NCBI GenBank assembly: GCA_013180625.2 | Contig: SNVD02011186.1 | Location: 186,001 to 250,000, forward strand | Length of the DNA stretch: 64,000 bases | Direction of reading: 5' to 3' | Source of the DNA: Boswellia sacra | Taxonomy: Eukaryota > Streptophyta > Magnoliopsida > Sapindales > Burseraceae | Shown here: positions 24,568 to 36,945 of the stretch, piece after piece | Position numbering within the stretch: the first letter of the stretch is position 1 | Layout of the letters: each line of letters starts with the position of its first letter | Notes under the pieces: model-generated | What the model was told of the DNA's origin: nothing | Databases searched by the model: none | Seen by the model: only the letters and a program-made list of their open reading frames with translations | Translations under genes and position numbers: made by a program

Positions 24568-25368
24568 GTAGAGGAAAAACAAATGAAATCGTGGCGCAAT
24601 GTACAATAAGCTTATAATCCTAGTAATACTATATATAGGTAGTTCTGGAAACTAGTCTGGAGTCTGCATCTCCGGAGAAACACTTAAGTTCATGATAATC
24701 TGCCATGGCTTCATTTTCCCTTGCCAGCTTCTCAATCAAGTAATAACACTTTGATAATTATGTTGAAAGTTATGAAGATTTAATGTCAAGTTCTTCCAGT
24801 ACATTTGCTGCTAAGACTAATGTAAGTGAAAATCGAAATTAAAAATTGAGACTGCGAGTTGCTTTAAAAAATGATTGAGGATGATGATAAGACCTTATTA
24901 TCTCCTTATTAATTTGAGCAAAATCTAAAGATCTTACAAGGATTAACAAAGAAAAAAAAATACATATGTGCATATTTAAAGGAATAATCTAATCAATGTT
25001 AACTAAGGATGGGAAAATTCCTCGCGGGAACTGGGGCTGCAGGGGCTCTTCCTTAATTGGGAGAGGATGGGGAAGTGATTTCAGAGATTGGAGAGGGGAT
25101 GTGGCCAAAGCTTCATACCCGTAATTTTTTCGAGGCGGGGATGTGGATGTTAGTCCTCAACTCAAAATTCTTGTACCCAGTTTGAAATATTTAAATATAT
25201 TTTATTATGAAGTTTAATATACTTATTAAGATAAAATATAAAAATCTTTTATTTTTATCTTCAATTATCCAATATAATATCTTAACTGGAAGTTGAAAAC
25301 TAATTAAAATCCAAAAAAAAAGAAAACCTCAAACACTATCAATTAAATCTAATATATCAATTTAAATT
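24568..25368. other. 3' flank of CYP87 copy 2 and decayed repeat
   Basis: The first part resembles the downstream flank of P450 copy 1 (shared cttatgtaagctta-like and tctgccatgg stretches). Around 25008-25150 is a purine-rich ggggatgg/ggggaact segment that looks like the end of a hAT-like element of the tagggatgg type, but I found no partner terminus. No gene. Confidence 0.45.
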
Positions 25369-27015
25369 GGGATAATGTCACAAATCTCTCCTATGTTTTG
25401 CCTTAATGTCATAGAGTTGGGACTTTTACATTTTTTTTCTAAAAAGAGTCTCTACTGTTTGAGAAACGTGTCATAGGCACCCCTTCGGTTACATTTGCCA
25501 TTTTATTTATGTAAATAAGTTGAAGTAACAGGGGTATATGAGTCTTTTAGATTGAATCAGTCAACATTATATAAACATAGTCAAAAATAAAAAAATCCCA
25601 ATCGAGCCCACCACTGATAGTCACGCACACCCCACCAGTTGACCCAAAGTTTCTACTTCAATCAACTGTTCATCTTCTCGCTTCGTGTGAACTCTGTGTA
25701 CGCAGGACGTGCTTTCAAGCCAGTTGCAGAGTGAAGTCCGAACCTTGAAGAAGATAACGACACTCTCATGTTTACCTTCGCTGGAATGGAGAATCATGCA
25801 GGCATCAAATCATAAAATATTACAGTTCATCTGAAACAAGACAATTACAGCTAAAAAGAATACAATTAAACATAACAAAACTTAAGATAAATATTATAAA
25901 GAAACAAGTCTTTTCAAATCCCAATCCATTCTTGGATTGTTTTATCTTCATCTTTCTGTGTAAATTCACATTACAGAAGCATTACTATTAATCCAAACTT
26001 CGAAAAATATATAATGTTAAAACTTAGCCTGGAAAAGTAGTTTGAAATAGACCATCAAACCCACCATCAAACTTATTAGAAAAAACGAAGAAACAGTGGT
26101 TGTTTTCTCAGAAAGTATGGTTTTTTCTCAGAATCTCAAAAACACAAAGATACATAAACTTTTTAAATTAGTTGCATTTGTTAAAGACAGGGAAATGACA
26201 AGAAAAAGATGGCTGACTTGCAGCTACAGCTATAGCCACTGTGCCACAGCCACTACTTTTCGAACACATAGAAATTAAGCACAGAAGCTTCAAACTTTTT
26301 CAATTTTCCTACGTCACATCACATGAGCAAGGCAAAATGTGATTATGCTAACACCTTTAACTCATCGTTTGAGAAAAGCAAATCCAGAAGAAACGTGAAT
26401 ATGCTGTGCTGTGCTGTGCTGTGGCCTCCAAAGATCAAAACGGGCGAAGAGTGCGTTGAAAGTACAGATAAACTGAGAATGAGGATCTTTCTTGGCTGAT
26501 GAACAGTAGAGAAAGTTAGAACAAAAGTGGAAATTCAAAGGCTGGAGATTTGAATAATGCAAAAGCTCTGGAGCTAATAATTATAAAAATAATAATAGAA
26601 GAGAAGATAAAGTTGAGCTTTTTGCAGGGAAGTTCATGGGTGGGCTGGATGGAATAAGCCTCCAGCGGAAAGTGAAGGTTCCATATTTTTAATTATTATA
26701 AAACTTTTCGACTGAATTGGACTTCACACTGCCCAGATTTGTTTTTCATGTTACATTTCAGGGGTAAAATTGTAAATTGATGTATCCTCCCTTGTTTACT
26801 ATTATATACATATTTTCACTTATTTATAGACAGGGGTATATATGTAATTGAAATGTAAATAGATGGAAAGATGATGTCATATAACGGCAAATGTAACAGA
26901 AGGGGTGCCTATGACGCGCTTCTCAAACAGTAGGGACTCTTTTTAGAAAAAAATATAAAAGTTTCATCTCTATGACATTAAGGCAAAATATAGGGAAGGT
27001 TTGTGACATTATCCC
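25369..27015. mobile_element. Mutator-like element with ~140-bp terminal inverted repeats
   Basis: The left end from gggataatgtcacaaatc (25369 to about 25508) and the right end (about 26880-27015) are inverted repeats of about 140 bp at roughly 85-90% identity by eye. The direct repeat aatttaaatt at 25359-25368 and 27016-27025 fits the 9-10-bp duplication of Mutator-like elements, although the word itself is palindromic. The 1.6-kb interior encodes no transposase. The inner segment 25600-26700 is less AT-rich than its surroundings and could be acquired DNA, but I do not recognise it. Confidence 0.75.
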
Positions 27016-27882
27016 AATTTAAATTTGAAGACTATATGTTTAGAGTTCTCTCTCTCTTTAACCATTCAAATTTTTTTCTCAATTTGTCAAAAACAAATCT
27101 TAGAGTTAGAAAATAATTATTGGAGATTTTTAATATTTATTGGGTGGCCACATAGGTTGCAACCCTTTCACCTACATTGGTAACAATTCTCTGAAATATA
27201 TGAACAAACGACGTTGATTTGTTATTGTAAAGAGCAATAAACGATGGATAATTAAGATAAGCATTTGTTTCTGAGTGTAATTCATAGAGCAAAGAAGATT
27301 CACATAATCTTTTGCTATAGCATCATAGATCAAACCCGTGTCAAGTGCTCAATTAGGATCAATTTGGCCAGCTCCCATGGCTAAAGGTGAAGCAATTAAT
27401 GTGTAGTTACTCCAACTGCCGTCTCGGATAGGGTTTTGAGTGTTATCCAATGGGTTTGCTGTGGTCACCATTGTAGAACTAATAGCAGCTAGACTCTAAT
27501 CCTTGTGTGTGCCTCGAAGAAGCACAGCCACACTAGCAACATGAGGGCAAGCCATTGATGTCCTAGAAATAATATTGTAGTCATACTGGACAAGAGTATA
27601 TTTGAACCAATTTGTGTTGTAGCGAGAATTGGAAGCCGAGCAGCCAAAACTTTTGATCCTATTGCCATTATATCTGGCTTTAAGATTCCTTGACAGCTTG
27701 GTGAAGGACCTCTAGAAGTATAGAAAGTTGCAGTTAGTGCAGGCTTTGTCCCCAAAACTGTTTATTGGAACTTGATGCTCGCTAAAGGTTTATCATGAGC
27801 AACTATGACACATTTTTATATGGTTGGCACATCTTTGGGGCTAATCACAATGCCAGGAAAAGTCATCCTATTTATGAGATAA

Positions 27883-28122
27883 TGTTAGTTAGTTGCTCTT
27901 AGGACTGTAACTCCACGTGTTAGATAAATATTGTTTATGCTTCCTTATACGTGTCCACATTTCTTTATGTTTCCCGAAATATGTCCATGTGTCCTGTATG
28001 CTTCCATTTTATTTGTGTTTTTTCAGTTATTAAAATGAGTTTGTCCTAGTCTTTAGGAAGTAGTTAGTTTGTTTAAGACATGTTGCTGTTCATGGCTTGA
28101 TTCTCGGCTACTAAGTTAGTTG

Positions 28123-28165
<43 letters not shown>

Positions 28166-28272
28166 AAGCTTTAAGCATCAATGTAGCGTAGAATTCTCAG
28201 TTTGCATTCCCTTATCCTTCTTCAGTATCAAACAACTCTTCACTCTTTTATTTTTTTACTCTAAAACTAACA
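27883..28272 (+). repeat. Copia-2 5' LTR
   Basis: Starts tgttagttag, ends aactaaca. Contains a TA microsatellite at 28124-28162. Confidence 0.9.
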
Positions 28273-28274
28273 TC

Positions 28275-28286
28275 TGGTATCAGAGC
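28275..28286 (+). promoter_or_regulatory. Copia-2 primer-binding site
   Basis: Exact tggtatcagagc, complementary to initiator-methionine tRNA, two bases inside the 5' LTR. Confidence 0.9.
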
Positions 28287-28324
28287 TCTCTTCTTAAGGG
28301 ATCTGTGTGTGAGTTTGACGCGTC

Positions 28325-31300
28325 ATGGAAGCCAAAGTTAGTTTCTCCTCAATTGCTCTGTCGATGTTCGATAGAGACAACTACTAGATTTAGGCAGTAC
28401 GCTTGGAGATTTACTTTGATGCTTTGGATATTTGGGAAGCAATGGAAGAAGACTATGAAATTCTCGCACTTCCAAGCAATCCCACCATGGCACAGATAAA
28501 ATCATAGAAGGAGAAGAAGATAAAGAAGTCGAAGGCCAAAGCATGCTTGTTTGCTGCGGTGTCATCCACGATTTTCACAAGAATAATGTCCCTTAAGACA
28601 GCCAAGTCTATATAGGATTATCTCAAGGAAGAATATGCAGGAGACGAAAGAATAAAAGGAATGCAGGTCTTGAATTTGATAAGGGAATTCGAGTTGGAAA
28701 AGATGAAGGAATCTGAAACAATTAAAGAGTATTTAGATAGACTTCTAGGAATTGCAAACAAAGTGAGGCTACTCGGGTCTGAATTTAGTGATTCAAGGAT
28801 TGTAGAAAAAATCCTTGTCACAGTGCCTGAGAGGTATGGAGCAACAGTTACAACCTTGGAAAATACCAAGGATCTGTCAAAGATTCCCTTAACAGAATTA
28901 CTTAATTCCCTGCAGGCACAAGAGTAAAGGAGGCTCATGAGGTAAGATGCAATGCTTAAGGAGCTATACTTGAAAACATGATAGAGCTGACAAAAACAAG
29001 AAGAAAAAGAAGAAAGGCCAAGACGGAAATTCAGTTTCTCCTCATTTGAGTAACAACAAAAGCAAAAATGGAAGTTTCAAGGGTAAATACCCTCATTACC
29101 ATCACTATGGAAAAAAGGTCACCCTCCAGTCAAATGTTAGAGCAGACCTAACGCCAATTGTTCCAAATGCAATCAGATTGGACATGAAGCAGTAACTTGC
29201 AAAGGAAAAGCTCAGCAGTAAGAAGTTGAAGCCCAAGTTGCAGATCAAGAGGATGAAGATCAGCTTTCTGTGGCTTTTTGCTTTGCAAGCAGTAGTTCGA
29301 CTGAAAGTTGGTTAATTGACAGTGGCTGTACCAACCATATGACCAATGACAAGGAACCCTTCACAGATTTGAGGCCAACTGATATTACTAAAGTCAAAAT
29401 TGGCAATAGTGATTACATCTCTGTCAGTGGGAAAGGACAATCGCCATAACTGGCACTGCAGGCACAAAGAAAATTTCTGATGTTCTCTACGTATCAAAAA
29501 TTGACTAAAATTTGTTGACTGTGGGTCAATTGATTGAAAGAGGCTTTAAAGTGATATTTGAAGATAGTTTTTATCACATTTTTGATATCACTGCTCAGAA
29601 AATTCTCAAAGTGAGAATGAAGGAAAAAAGGTTTTCTTTTGATCTCATCAAAGAAGAACTTACTTCATTTTCCATCGAAGCTAGCAACACCGAGATATGG
29701 CACAAGAGACTTGGTCATTGTCACTTGTAAAGGATACAACTCATAAAGAAAAAGAAGCTCACAGTTGGCTTACCAACCTGTGGAGATCACTTATCGAATT
29801 GTCATGCATGTCAATACGGTAAACAAAAACGAAGACCATTCGCAAAGTCAACCTAGAAAGCCCTCACAAGTTGCAGCTAGTCCACACATATGTATTGGGT
29901 CCTCAAAGGACTCTATCATTAGTAGGTAGTCGATATTATATTGCTTTCATTGATGCTTTTACAAGATTGTGCTGGATTTTTTTCTTCAAATTCAAGTCAG
30001 AAGTGGCTGGAGTGTTTTGAAAGTTTAAAAAATGGTGGAAAACCAAAGTGGCTGCAAAATTCAGGTTCTAAGGTCAGATAATGGAAAAAAATACACCTCA
30101 AAAGAATTTAATTTGTTTTGTAAGGAAGCGGGCATAGAACACCAGCTTACTACTCCCTACACTCCACAACAAAATGGAGTTAGTGAAAGGAGAAACACAT
30201 ATATAATAGAGAAGACTAGGTATATGCTTCATAACAAGGAGTTGCTAAAGAATTTTTGGGCTGAGGCGGCTAGTACTGTAGTTTTCTTGCGGAATAGATT
30301 GCCTACCAAGGCATTGAAGGAGAAAACTCCATTCAAGGCACGGTATCGCTATAAACCTTCACTCAATTTCCTTAAAGTGTTCGGTTGTTTGTGTTTCTCT
30401 CACGTTCCATAGGTCAAGCATGATAAACTTGACAAAAAGTCATAACTAAGTATCTTTGTCAGTTATAGTTCTTCTTCTGAGGCCTACAAGGTTTATCAAC
30501 CTCAAATAGGAAAGATAATTGTCAACAGATATGTGTTCTTCAATGAAGAAGTGAAACTGGGAACAAAAAAAGAAGACATCCACGAGCAAGCAGAAATCGA
30601 GTTTTCCCTTTCAAACAATAGAAGAGCAAGCATCAGAACAGTAGCAAGAAGAATTGGAAGATGATCTACCAATCTATAGAATAAGACCGCTCTATAATAT
30701 CTATCAGAGATGCAATGTGGCCATTTGTGAACCTGGGGGTTATGAAGAAGCTATTAAAAACCAGAAATGGAAGAAGGCAATGGAGGAGGAGTTGTTAATG
30801 ATAAAAAAGAACAAGCCTTAGGAGCTAGTTGATAGACCGAAGGATAGAAAAGTTATTGGACTAAAATGGTGTTTAGAACAAGCTAAATTCATATGGATCC
30901 ATCAACAAACACAAAGCCAGGCTTGTTGTCAAAGGATATACTCAAGTTTTTGGAGTCGATTACTTAGATACATTCGCTCCTATTGCTAGATTAGACACTA
31001 TTCAGCTGGTGTTAACTATAGCAGTCCAAAATGGATGGAAAGTGTTTCAACTAGATGTAAAATCTTCATTCTTGAATGGTATTCTATAGGAGGAAATCTA
31101 TGTTGAACAGCCTAAAGGATTTATGGAACAAGGTGAAGAGGAGAAGGTCTATCTGCTCAAGAAGGCTTTATATGACTTAAAACAAGCACTTAGAGCATGG
31201 TATAGCAAGATAGATATGCATCTGTCAAGCCTAGGATTTGAAAAAAGCATGTCAGATGCTACTCTTTATGTGAAACATAAAAATATGATTTGCTTATAGT

Positions 31301-32250
31301 CTCTCTTTATGTTGATGATCTCTTAATCATAGGTGGCAACGCTAAGCCCATTGAAGAGTTCAAAATGGAAATGAGGCAAATCTTTGAAATGATAGACCTT
31401 GGGCTAATGACATACTTTCTGGGAATAAAGATTAAGCAGTTAGAAGATGAAGTTTTCATCTGTCAAAAGAAGTATGCCAAGGAAATTCTCAAGAATACTC
31501 ATACGAAGGATTGCAAGGCAATGACTACTCCAATGAATCAAAAGGAAAGCTTAAGTAAGGAGGACGACAAAAACGAAGTGGAAGAAGGCTATTTTAGAAG
31601 CATGATTGGATGTCTAATGTATATAACTACAACCAGGCCAGATATCATTTTTGCTATAAGCATTCTCTCTCGTTTCATGCATTGTGCTAGTGAAGTGCAT
31701 CTTAAAGCAGCAAAAAGAGTTATTAGGTACATCAAAGGAACTATCGACTTTGGTGTAAAGTTTGAGAAGTGTTAAAACTTCAAGTTATTGGGATTTTCTG
31801 ACAATGATTGAGGTGGATCAGTGGATGACATGAAGAGTACATCTAGGTACTGCTTCAGCCTAGGATTAGGAGTTTTCTCATAGAGTTCCAAGAAACAAGA
31901 GATTGCAGCACAGTCTACTGCAGAGGCTGAATTTGTTGCTACTACAACGGCAGTGAATCAAGCATTATAACTGAGGAAGTTGTTATGTGATTTACACTTG
32001 AAGCAACGAATGATACGGAGGTATTTATAGATAATCTAGCAGCAATTGCAATCTCCCACAATTTGATTTTTCATGGAAAACTAAGCATTTCAAGATCAAA
32101 TATTTCTTTTTAAGAGAAATGCAAAGGAAGGTGAAGTGAGCCTCATTTATTGCAGATCTGAAAATCAGCTCACAGATATTTTTATAAAACCTTTGCCAGC
32201 TAACAAGGTCAAGCTTCTCCGACAAAGACTTAAAGTTTATAGCTCCTAAT
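28325..32250 (+). pseudogene. Copia-2 gag-pol, decayed
   Basis: From the ATG at 28325 (MEAKVSFSS..). Recognisable pieces, in shifting frames with stops: gag (28661-28927, ELEKMKESETIKEYLDRLLG), protease WLIDSGCTNHMTND (about 29310), integrase (29512-30412: HKRLGHCH; SDNGKKYTSKEF; PQQNGVSERRNTYIIEKTRY), RT with YVDDLLIIGGN (about 31300), RTRPDI-type C-terminal motif TTRPDIIFAISILSRFMH (about 31630) and RNase H (TAEAEFVATTTAVNQ, about 31920). A different Copia lineage from Copia-1, given the sequence distance and longer decay. Confidence 0.85.
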
Positions 32251-32261
32251 GCATGGAGAAG

Positions 32262-32634
32262 TTTTAGTTAACTGCTCTTAGGACTATAACTTATCCACGT
32301 GTTAGATAATTGTTTTATGCTTCCTTAGATGTGTCCACATTTCTTTATGTTTCCTAAAATATGTCCACGTGTCCTGTATTTTTCCATTTTATTTGTGTTT
32401 TTTCAATTATTAAAATGAGTTTGTCAAAGTCTTTAGGAAGTAGTTAGTTTGTTCAAGACATGTTGCAGTTCATGGCTTGATTCTCGGCTACTAAGTTAGT
32501 TGTTTTTTTAAATATATATTGTAAGCTTTAAGCATCAATGTAGCGTAGAATTCCGAGTTTGCATTCTCGTATCCTTCTTCAAAACCAAACAACTTTTCAA
32601 TCCTCTATTTTTTTTTTAATCTCTAAAACTAACA
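32262..32634 (+). repeat. Copia-2 3' LTR
   Basis: Starts ttttagttaa (mutated from tgttag), ends aactaaca. A purine tract gcatggagaag precedes it. Confidence 0.88.
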
Positions 32635-32940
32635 GATAAATTGAAACAAATATTGCTCCACTTATATGTGACTTCATCTATTTGGTCATGCAGAGACTCA
32701 TTTTTGTCACACAAGATGATAGCATTAGTTGGAGCTTCAGCTAATAATTGAGTTGAGTTGCATGCTAAGGAAGTTATGTTGTGAACTAAAGGAAAATTTT
32801 CTCGCAAAGCACTACCAGGGAACATAGACCATCTGACAATGGTTTGTCCACTCTCCAGAGTCCAAACGTCAGCAAATGAACGATCAATATTGCTTGCAAC
32901 AACAGTTAAGGCCTCAGGGAATTCCATTGTGCAAGCTTCC

Positions 32941-34003
32941 TATAACCGGTCCTTTATTTCCTGCTGAAGATGAGATAAATACACCCTTCTCCGTAGTAGC
33001 AAAAAAAGCTAGTCGACTAATATTTATGTATAGAAAGCACTTGCCTAAATTATGGGATGATCTTTAATTCCTACTTTCTTCATTGTTTTCTTTGTTGTAT
33101 GATATTATGAGTAAGTACGAGCTTAACCTCTTAACATTGAAACATGCTAGTTTAGTAAGCACAACTTGTCGTCGACCACTTGTTGCCAAATGGGTACTTA
33201 GATAATTTGATTTTGATCTTATGAACTCGTGCATCCACTACAAAGTTGTAATTCTCTTGTGCATATGCTTGTCGTACCTTCTTCCATGCTTTAAGCAATT
33301 ATAAGAAATCTTCAATATGAAATGGAAATCAATTGATTGCACTAGTAGTTGCACTGTCTTGTAGGGTTCCTAAGATATTCAGATGTGCCAAGACTCTTGT
33401 GACAACCAACCTTGAGATTTTATTATCTAGAACTAGAAGGACCATACCCCAGCTACTTTTTTCATGTCCAACTCATACTCGAAAAGATTTCTTAGTAGTC
33501 TTATAATTGGCAATGCAAGTTAAGTGAAAGTAAACTGCTTAAATGCTCTTAAATTAAAACTAGAATCAAAGATATTTGTCAATTGTAGAGAACAAAAACA
33601 GTTCATATCTACATAACATTGCAAGTAAGGAAAGGTAAAAAAACATGTACTATATGATTGTTACAGAAACAAAAAAAAAAATCAGTCTAATACAAGTGAC
33701 AATTCTACAAACAGATGCAAATTCTTATCTGCGTTATTGACCTCAAAATTCCAGAAGATAAGGGGAAAATGGAGAGAAGTAGAGAGCAATACAAACTTAA
33801 AGTAATATAGGAGAAACACATAGAAAATCCTTTTTATATAAGCCATATAAGTCAAACCTACAAACAACATTGATAGAGCCAAAACTAATTGCTTATACTC
33901 TGTGCAATATGTTAGAAAATCGTCCGATTACATTCATAATTCATTCTAACTTAATTAAATAGTCCAAGAAGACTTTCATCAAATATACAAACTTAGTAGA
34001 CAC
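32941..34003. other. Unassigned spacer
   Basis: Between the subtilase fragment and the dehydrogenase remnant. On the minus strand near 33200-33300 a stretch reads AWKKVRQAYAQENYNFVVDA before stops; I cannot assign it to a family. The remainder is AT-rich with no recognisable feature. Confidence 0.35.
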
Positions 34004-34456
34004 TTAGCCTTCTATGCAAATGATGCACTTCAGACTTTCTCCTTTCAGCATGTACTCAAATGCCTTGCTAATCTCTGAGAAAGGTACAGAGTGAATAAAT
34101 TTCACCCACTCTAACTCCTTCAACATCAAGGAGGGAAATCAATAAATATAGCAAGCATCAAATCATACAAGGAAGACTATTAAAACAAATTTCAACAGCA
34201 AGATTATGTTTAAGCTATTCTATGCTAATTATTATAACTGCCACCCATTGTTAACCTTGCATGATTTCAATGTGGCAAGCAACTTCCACTTCTTTTGCAT
34301 AAAGCTTACCTTGTTCACATATTTTTCCACAACAAAAGGAAGATAACTAATTGCAAGGTTTGTAGTTCCCAAAGAAAGTAACCTTAGGAGTCATTTCATT
34401 AAGCAGATTCATGGGATGAGATTTGAATGCGTCATCCTTGTTTGGGACACCCCCAC
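34004..34456 (-). pseudogene. Alcohol-dehydrogenase-like gene, 3' end
   Basis: Minus-strand exon pieces of a plant zinc-type alcohol-dehydrogenase-like protein (medium-chain dehydrogenase, NAD-dependent). At 34456 to about 34370 it reads [20 protein letters not shown] followed by FFGNYKP. The last exon, about 34123-34004, reads [20 protein letters not shown], then [19 protein letters not shown] and a stop. The piece between them (about 34250-34350) matches the expected VVEKY..N segment with changes. The N-terminal catalytic domain is missing, so this is a truncated 3' fragment. Confidence 0.65.
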
Positions 34457-34541
34457 CCTTAGAAGCATATAGATTCAGAATTAAAAACAATGTAATTGAC
34501 CTATTTGGGCTTTTATTTTCTTTAAAGAGTAGACAAAAGAG

Positions 34542-34617
34542 CTGGTCTTAAATCAAGCAAGGAGAAATTAATTATTCCAGCACCAATTATAGGATCTGGA
34601 AAAGGATATAACATTAG
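34542..34617 (+). pseudogene. Lone last exon of a CYP87-like P450
   Basis: After an ag acceptor the sequence aligns with the last exon of both P450 copies: ctggtc, then a Lys-rich stretch and aaggagaaat, encoding KEKLIIPAPIIGSGKGYNI (compare KKGEIFRAPIMGFGQGYYMK in copy 1). No other P450 exon is adjacent. It shows that the P450 cluster once extended at least 16 kb beyond copy 2, or that a fragment was moved here. Confidence 0.6.
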
Positions 34618-35449
34618 ATATGGCCCCGAAACTTTAACCTTAGATCTTTGTCGATCCGAGGCTTTAACGGTGGAGATACCAACGGATTTCGAAAGGTCAA
34701 ATAACTGTAAGTTTGTAAGTGGTGGTGGTGTCACCGACTTGCCACTTAGATGGCAGTCAGCAGCAGCTGATGTCCAATAATTTTTTTTTTGAAAATTTAT
34801 TTTAAAAATTTTAAATAAATTTTAAATTCTTAATTTATTTAAATAGATAATTTAAAATTTCAATATAAAAGGATATTTTTGGATTTATATTATTTTATAG
34901 GGATAATTTTGGTATTTTCATTGATTCAAATTCTAGCTTTTCAAAATCAGATTTTCAAAACTTGTCTCTTACTTATTTTTGCAATCTAATACAAAAATAA
35001 ATTCTCCAAGTTGTAGCGTCCTAGACAATCAGTTTTTTAAATGTTTATCAAACACCAAAATAGTTGTAAGCGGTAGCTAGATCTAAAAGCTGTTGTGCAA
35101 CAGCGGGGCCAAACACACACTTAGACTCAATTAATTATATATATTACATAGCATTGATATAGATAAGATGTGACTTCTTCTAGAACATTTATCGATCCCA
35201 CAAGCTCACAACAAGACATTGTCTTATGGGGAAAATACTCTTCTATCCACAAATGGTGACACAATAATAGGGCTACTGACTGTGTGATTTCCAAATCTCT
35301 TCAACCCAAACAAGATCACCAAACGACATTTTTCTTTCATTATCATAATGTTACTTTAGAGTAAGACTATGACTCTGCCTCTCATATTTGTTTCCGAAGA
35401 CCAACGTTTCTAATAAGACCAAAACTTTAGAACTTGTAGGTTTGCTAAC
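34618..35449. other. Unassigned AT-rich spacer
   Basis: About 830 bp. The start (about 34621-34780, gaaactttaaccttagatc) looks like part of a dispersed repeat, but no termini were found. No gene. Confidence 0.35.
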
Positions 35450-36412
35450 CTTGGCCAATAGGTTGTAGCCCCTTCACCCACATTGGTAATAGTTTTCTAA
35501 AATGTCTAAACGAATGATGTTGATTTGTTATTATAAAGAACAATAAACGATGGATAATCGAGATCAACATTTGGGTTGGACCCGTTGTAACTGTTTGATC
35601 TTTTAATGGCCAATATTTGTTTCTAGGTATAATTCATAGAGCAAATAAAGTTCATATAATCTTGTACTATAGCGTCATAGATCAAACCCGGTCAAATGCT
35701 CGATTAGGATCAATTTGGCCTACTCTATGAAACAATTAATGTGTAATTAATCCAACTGCTGTCTTGGATAGGGTTTTGAGTGTTATCTAATGGGTTTGTT
35801 GTGGTCATCATTGCAGACCTAATAGCAGCCGAACTCCAATCCTTGTGTGTGCCTCTAAGAAGCGCAGCCATGCTAGTAGCATGAGGGCTGGCCATTGATG
35901 TCCCATAAATAATATTGTAGTTATTGGACGAGATTATATTTGAACCAATTTGGGCTGAAAAGCGAATTGGAACCCAAGCAGCCAAAACTTGTGATCATAG
36001 TGCCATTATATCTTGCTTTAAGATTCTTAGACAACTTAATGAAGGACCTATAGAAGTATAGAAAGCTACAGTCGGGGTAGGCTTTATATCCAGAATTGTT
36101 TGTTGGACTTGATCCTTGCTAAAGGTTTATCATGAGAAACTGCGACATATTTGTTTATAATTAGCACATCTTTGGGGCTAATCACAATTCTAGGAGAAGT
36201 CTTCACGTATATAGCATCATCTAAAACAAGTATGGGTCTACGCACATGTGACTCATGGATAACATCTATTTGGTTAAACAAAAACAAGGTTTCTTTGCAC
36301 AAGTTGATGGCATCAGCTAGAGCTTCAGCTAATAATTGAGTTGAGTTGCATGCCGAGTAAGTCATGTTGTGAACCAAAGGCAAATTTTTTAGCAAAGCAT
36401 TAGTAGGGAACA
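35450..36412 (-). pseudogene. Subtilisin-like protease, copy B
   Basis: Paralogue of copy A on the same strand. From 36412 downward: MFPTNALLKNLPLVHNM, ACNSTQLLAEA, then the segment preceding the serine block (about 36084-36300), AAWVPIRFSAQIGSN, and the catalytic serine block GTSMASPHATSMAALLRG with its Ser intact, then SAAIRSAMMTTTNPLDNTQN and PIQDSSW. Frames change several times and the C-terminus has stops. At 36413 the gene is cut off by an LTR-like sequence, so the N-terminal half is absent. Confidence 0.8.
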
Positions 36413-36945
36413 TGCGTTGGAAATATTTATAATAAATCTAAAATAATAAAATCAAACAACATTGAAGAAATAATAAAATAAAAATTAAATAAATATAATA
36501 AGTAAAGAGATAAACTAAAAAAAATGAGGCTTGAGCACTTGGGAGGCATGTTAAAGGTATTGTCCTAAAACCAAAGAGTCCTCCCCTCGTGCAGATAATA
36601 TCGGCACTCAGGGGTTCCAAGACATAATCCAATGCTCACAGCCTATCTCCTCGATGAACACGATCATTGGAAGAAAATAACTTGTCTTCATCTATCATGG
36701 TAGTTCAAAAATATAGAAAATACTCAAATATATTATCATTGTGTTAGAACCTTGAGACTCCTTTATATAGTAGTCTCCTAGCTTGGTTAACTTACAAACT
36801 AAATCTTGTAACTCCTAAGCTATAAAGTCTTAATAAAACTTACAACTTATAAAATAATAAACTATTGGAACTCATGAACTTAATCTCATATTAAAATTTG
36901 TAACTCATACTATAAATATTTGTTTAAAACCTTTTATCTTCAACA
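36413..36945 (-). repeat. Probable LTR of a minus-strand element
   Basis: Begins tgcgttgg exactly where subtilase copy B breaks off and ends cttcaaca, followed by gtcctccacaaaagg, whose complement is a purine tract like that before a Copia 3' LTR. Read on the minus strand it starts TGTTGAAGATAAAAGG and has a ctatataaagg TATA-like box near 36770. No second LTR or closing target duplication (gaaca expected) was found. Confidence 0.45.

Larger units (their letters stand above)
27883..32634 (+). mobile_element. Copia-2, older Ty1/Copia element
   Basis: LTRs at 27883-28272 (390 bp) and 32262-32634 (373 bp). They are clearly diverged: the 3' LTR lost its tg terminus to tt, and the (TA)n tract at 28124-28162 has collapsed in the partner. 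The 5-bp duplication gataa lies at 27878-27882 and 32635-32639. A perfect primer-binding site tggtatcagagc is at 28275-28286. The body carries gag to RNase H with many stops. It splits subtilase copy A. Confidence 0.92.
27133..32940 (-). pseudogene. Subtilisin-like protease, copy A (split by Copia-2)
   Basis: Read on the minus strand, a plant subtilase (SBT family, secreted serine protease). The upstream part, 32940-32635, carries the PA-domain region (WTLESGQTIV, WSMFPGSALRENFPLVHN, ACNSTQLLAEA). After Copia-2, 27882 to about 27133 carries TSRGPSPSCQGILKPDIMA, the catalytic serine block in a shifted frame (TSMACPHVAS), TTANPLDNTQNPIRDGSWSN, and the start of the fibronectin-type domain (YVNLLCSMNYTQKQ). 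There are several stops and frameshifts. The N-terminal signal peptide, pro-domain and the Asp and His blocks are not in view. Copia-2 inserted with duplication gataa. Confidence 0.85.

Noticed and set aside
25008..25150. Another hAT-like element of the tagggatgg family
   Set aside because: Only one end resembles the family. No partner terminus or 8-bp duplication was found.
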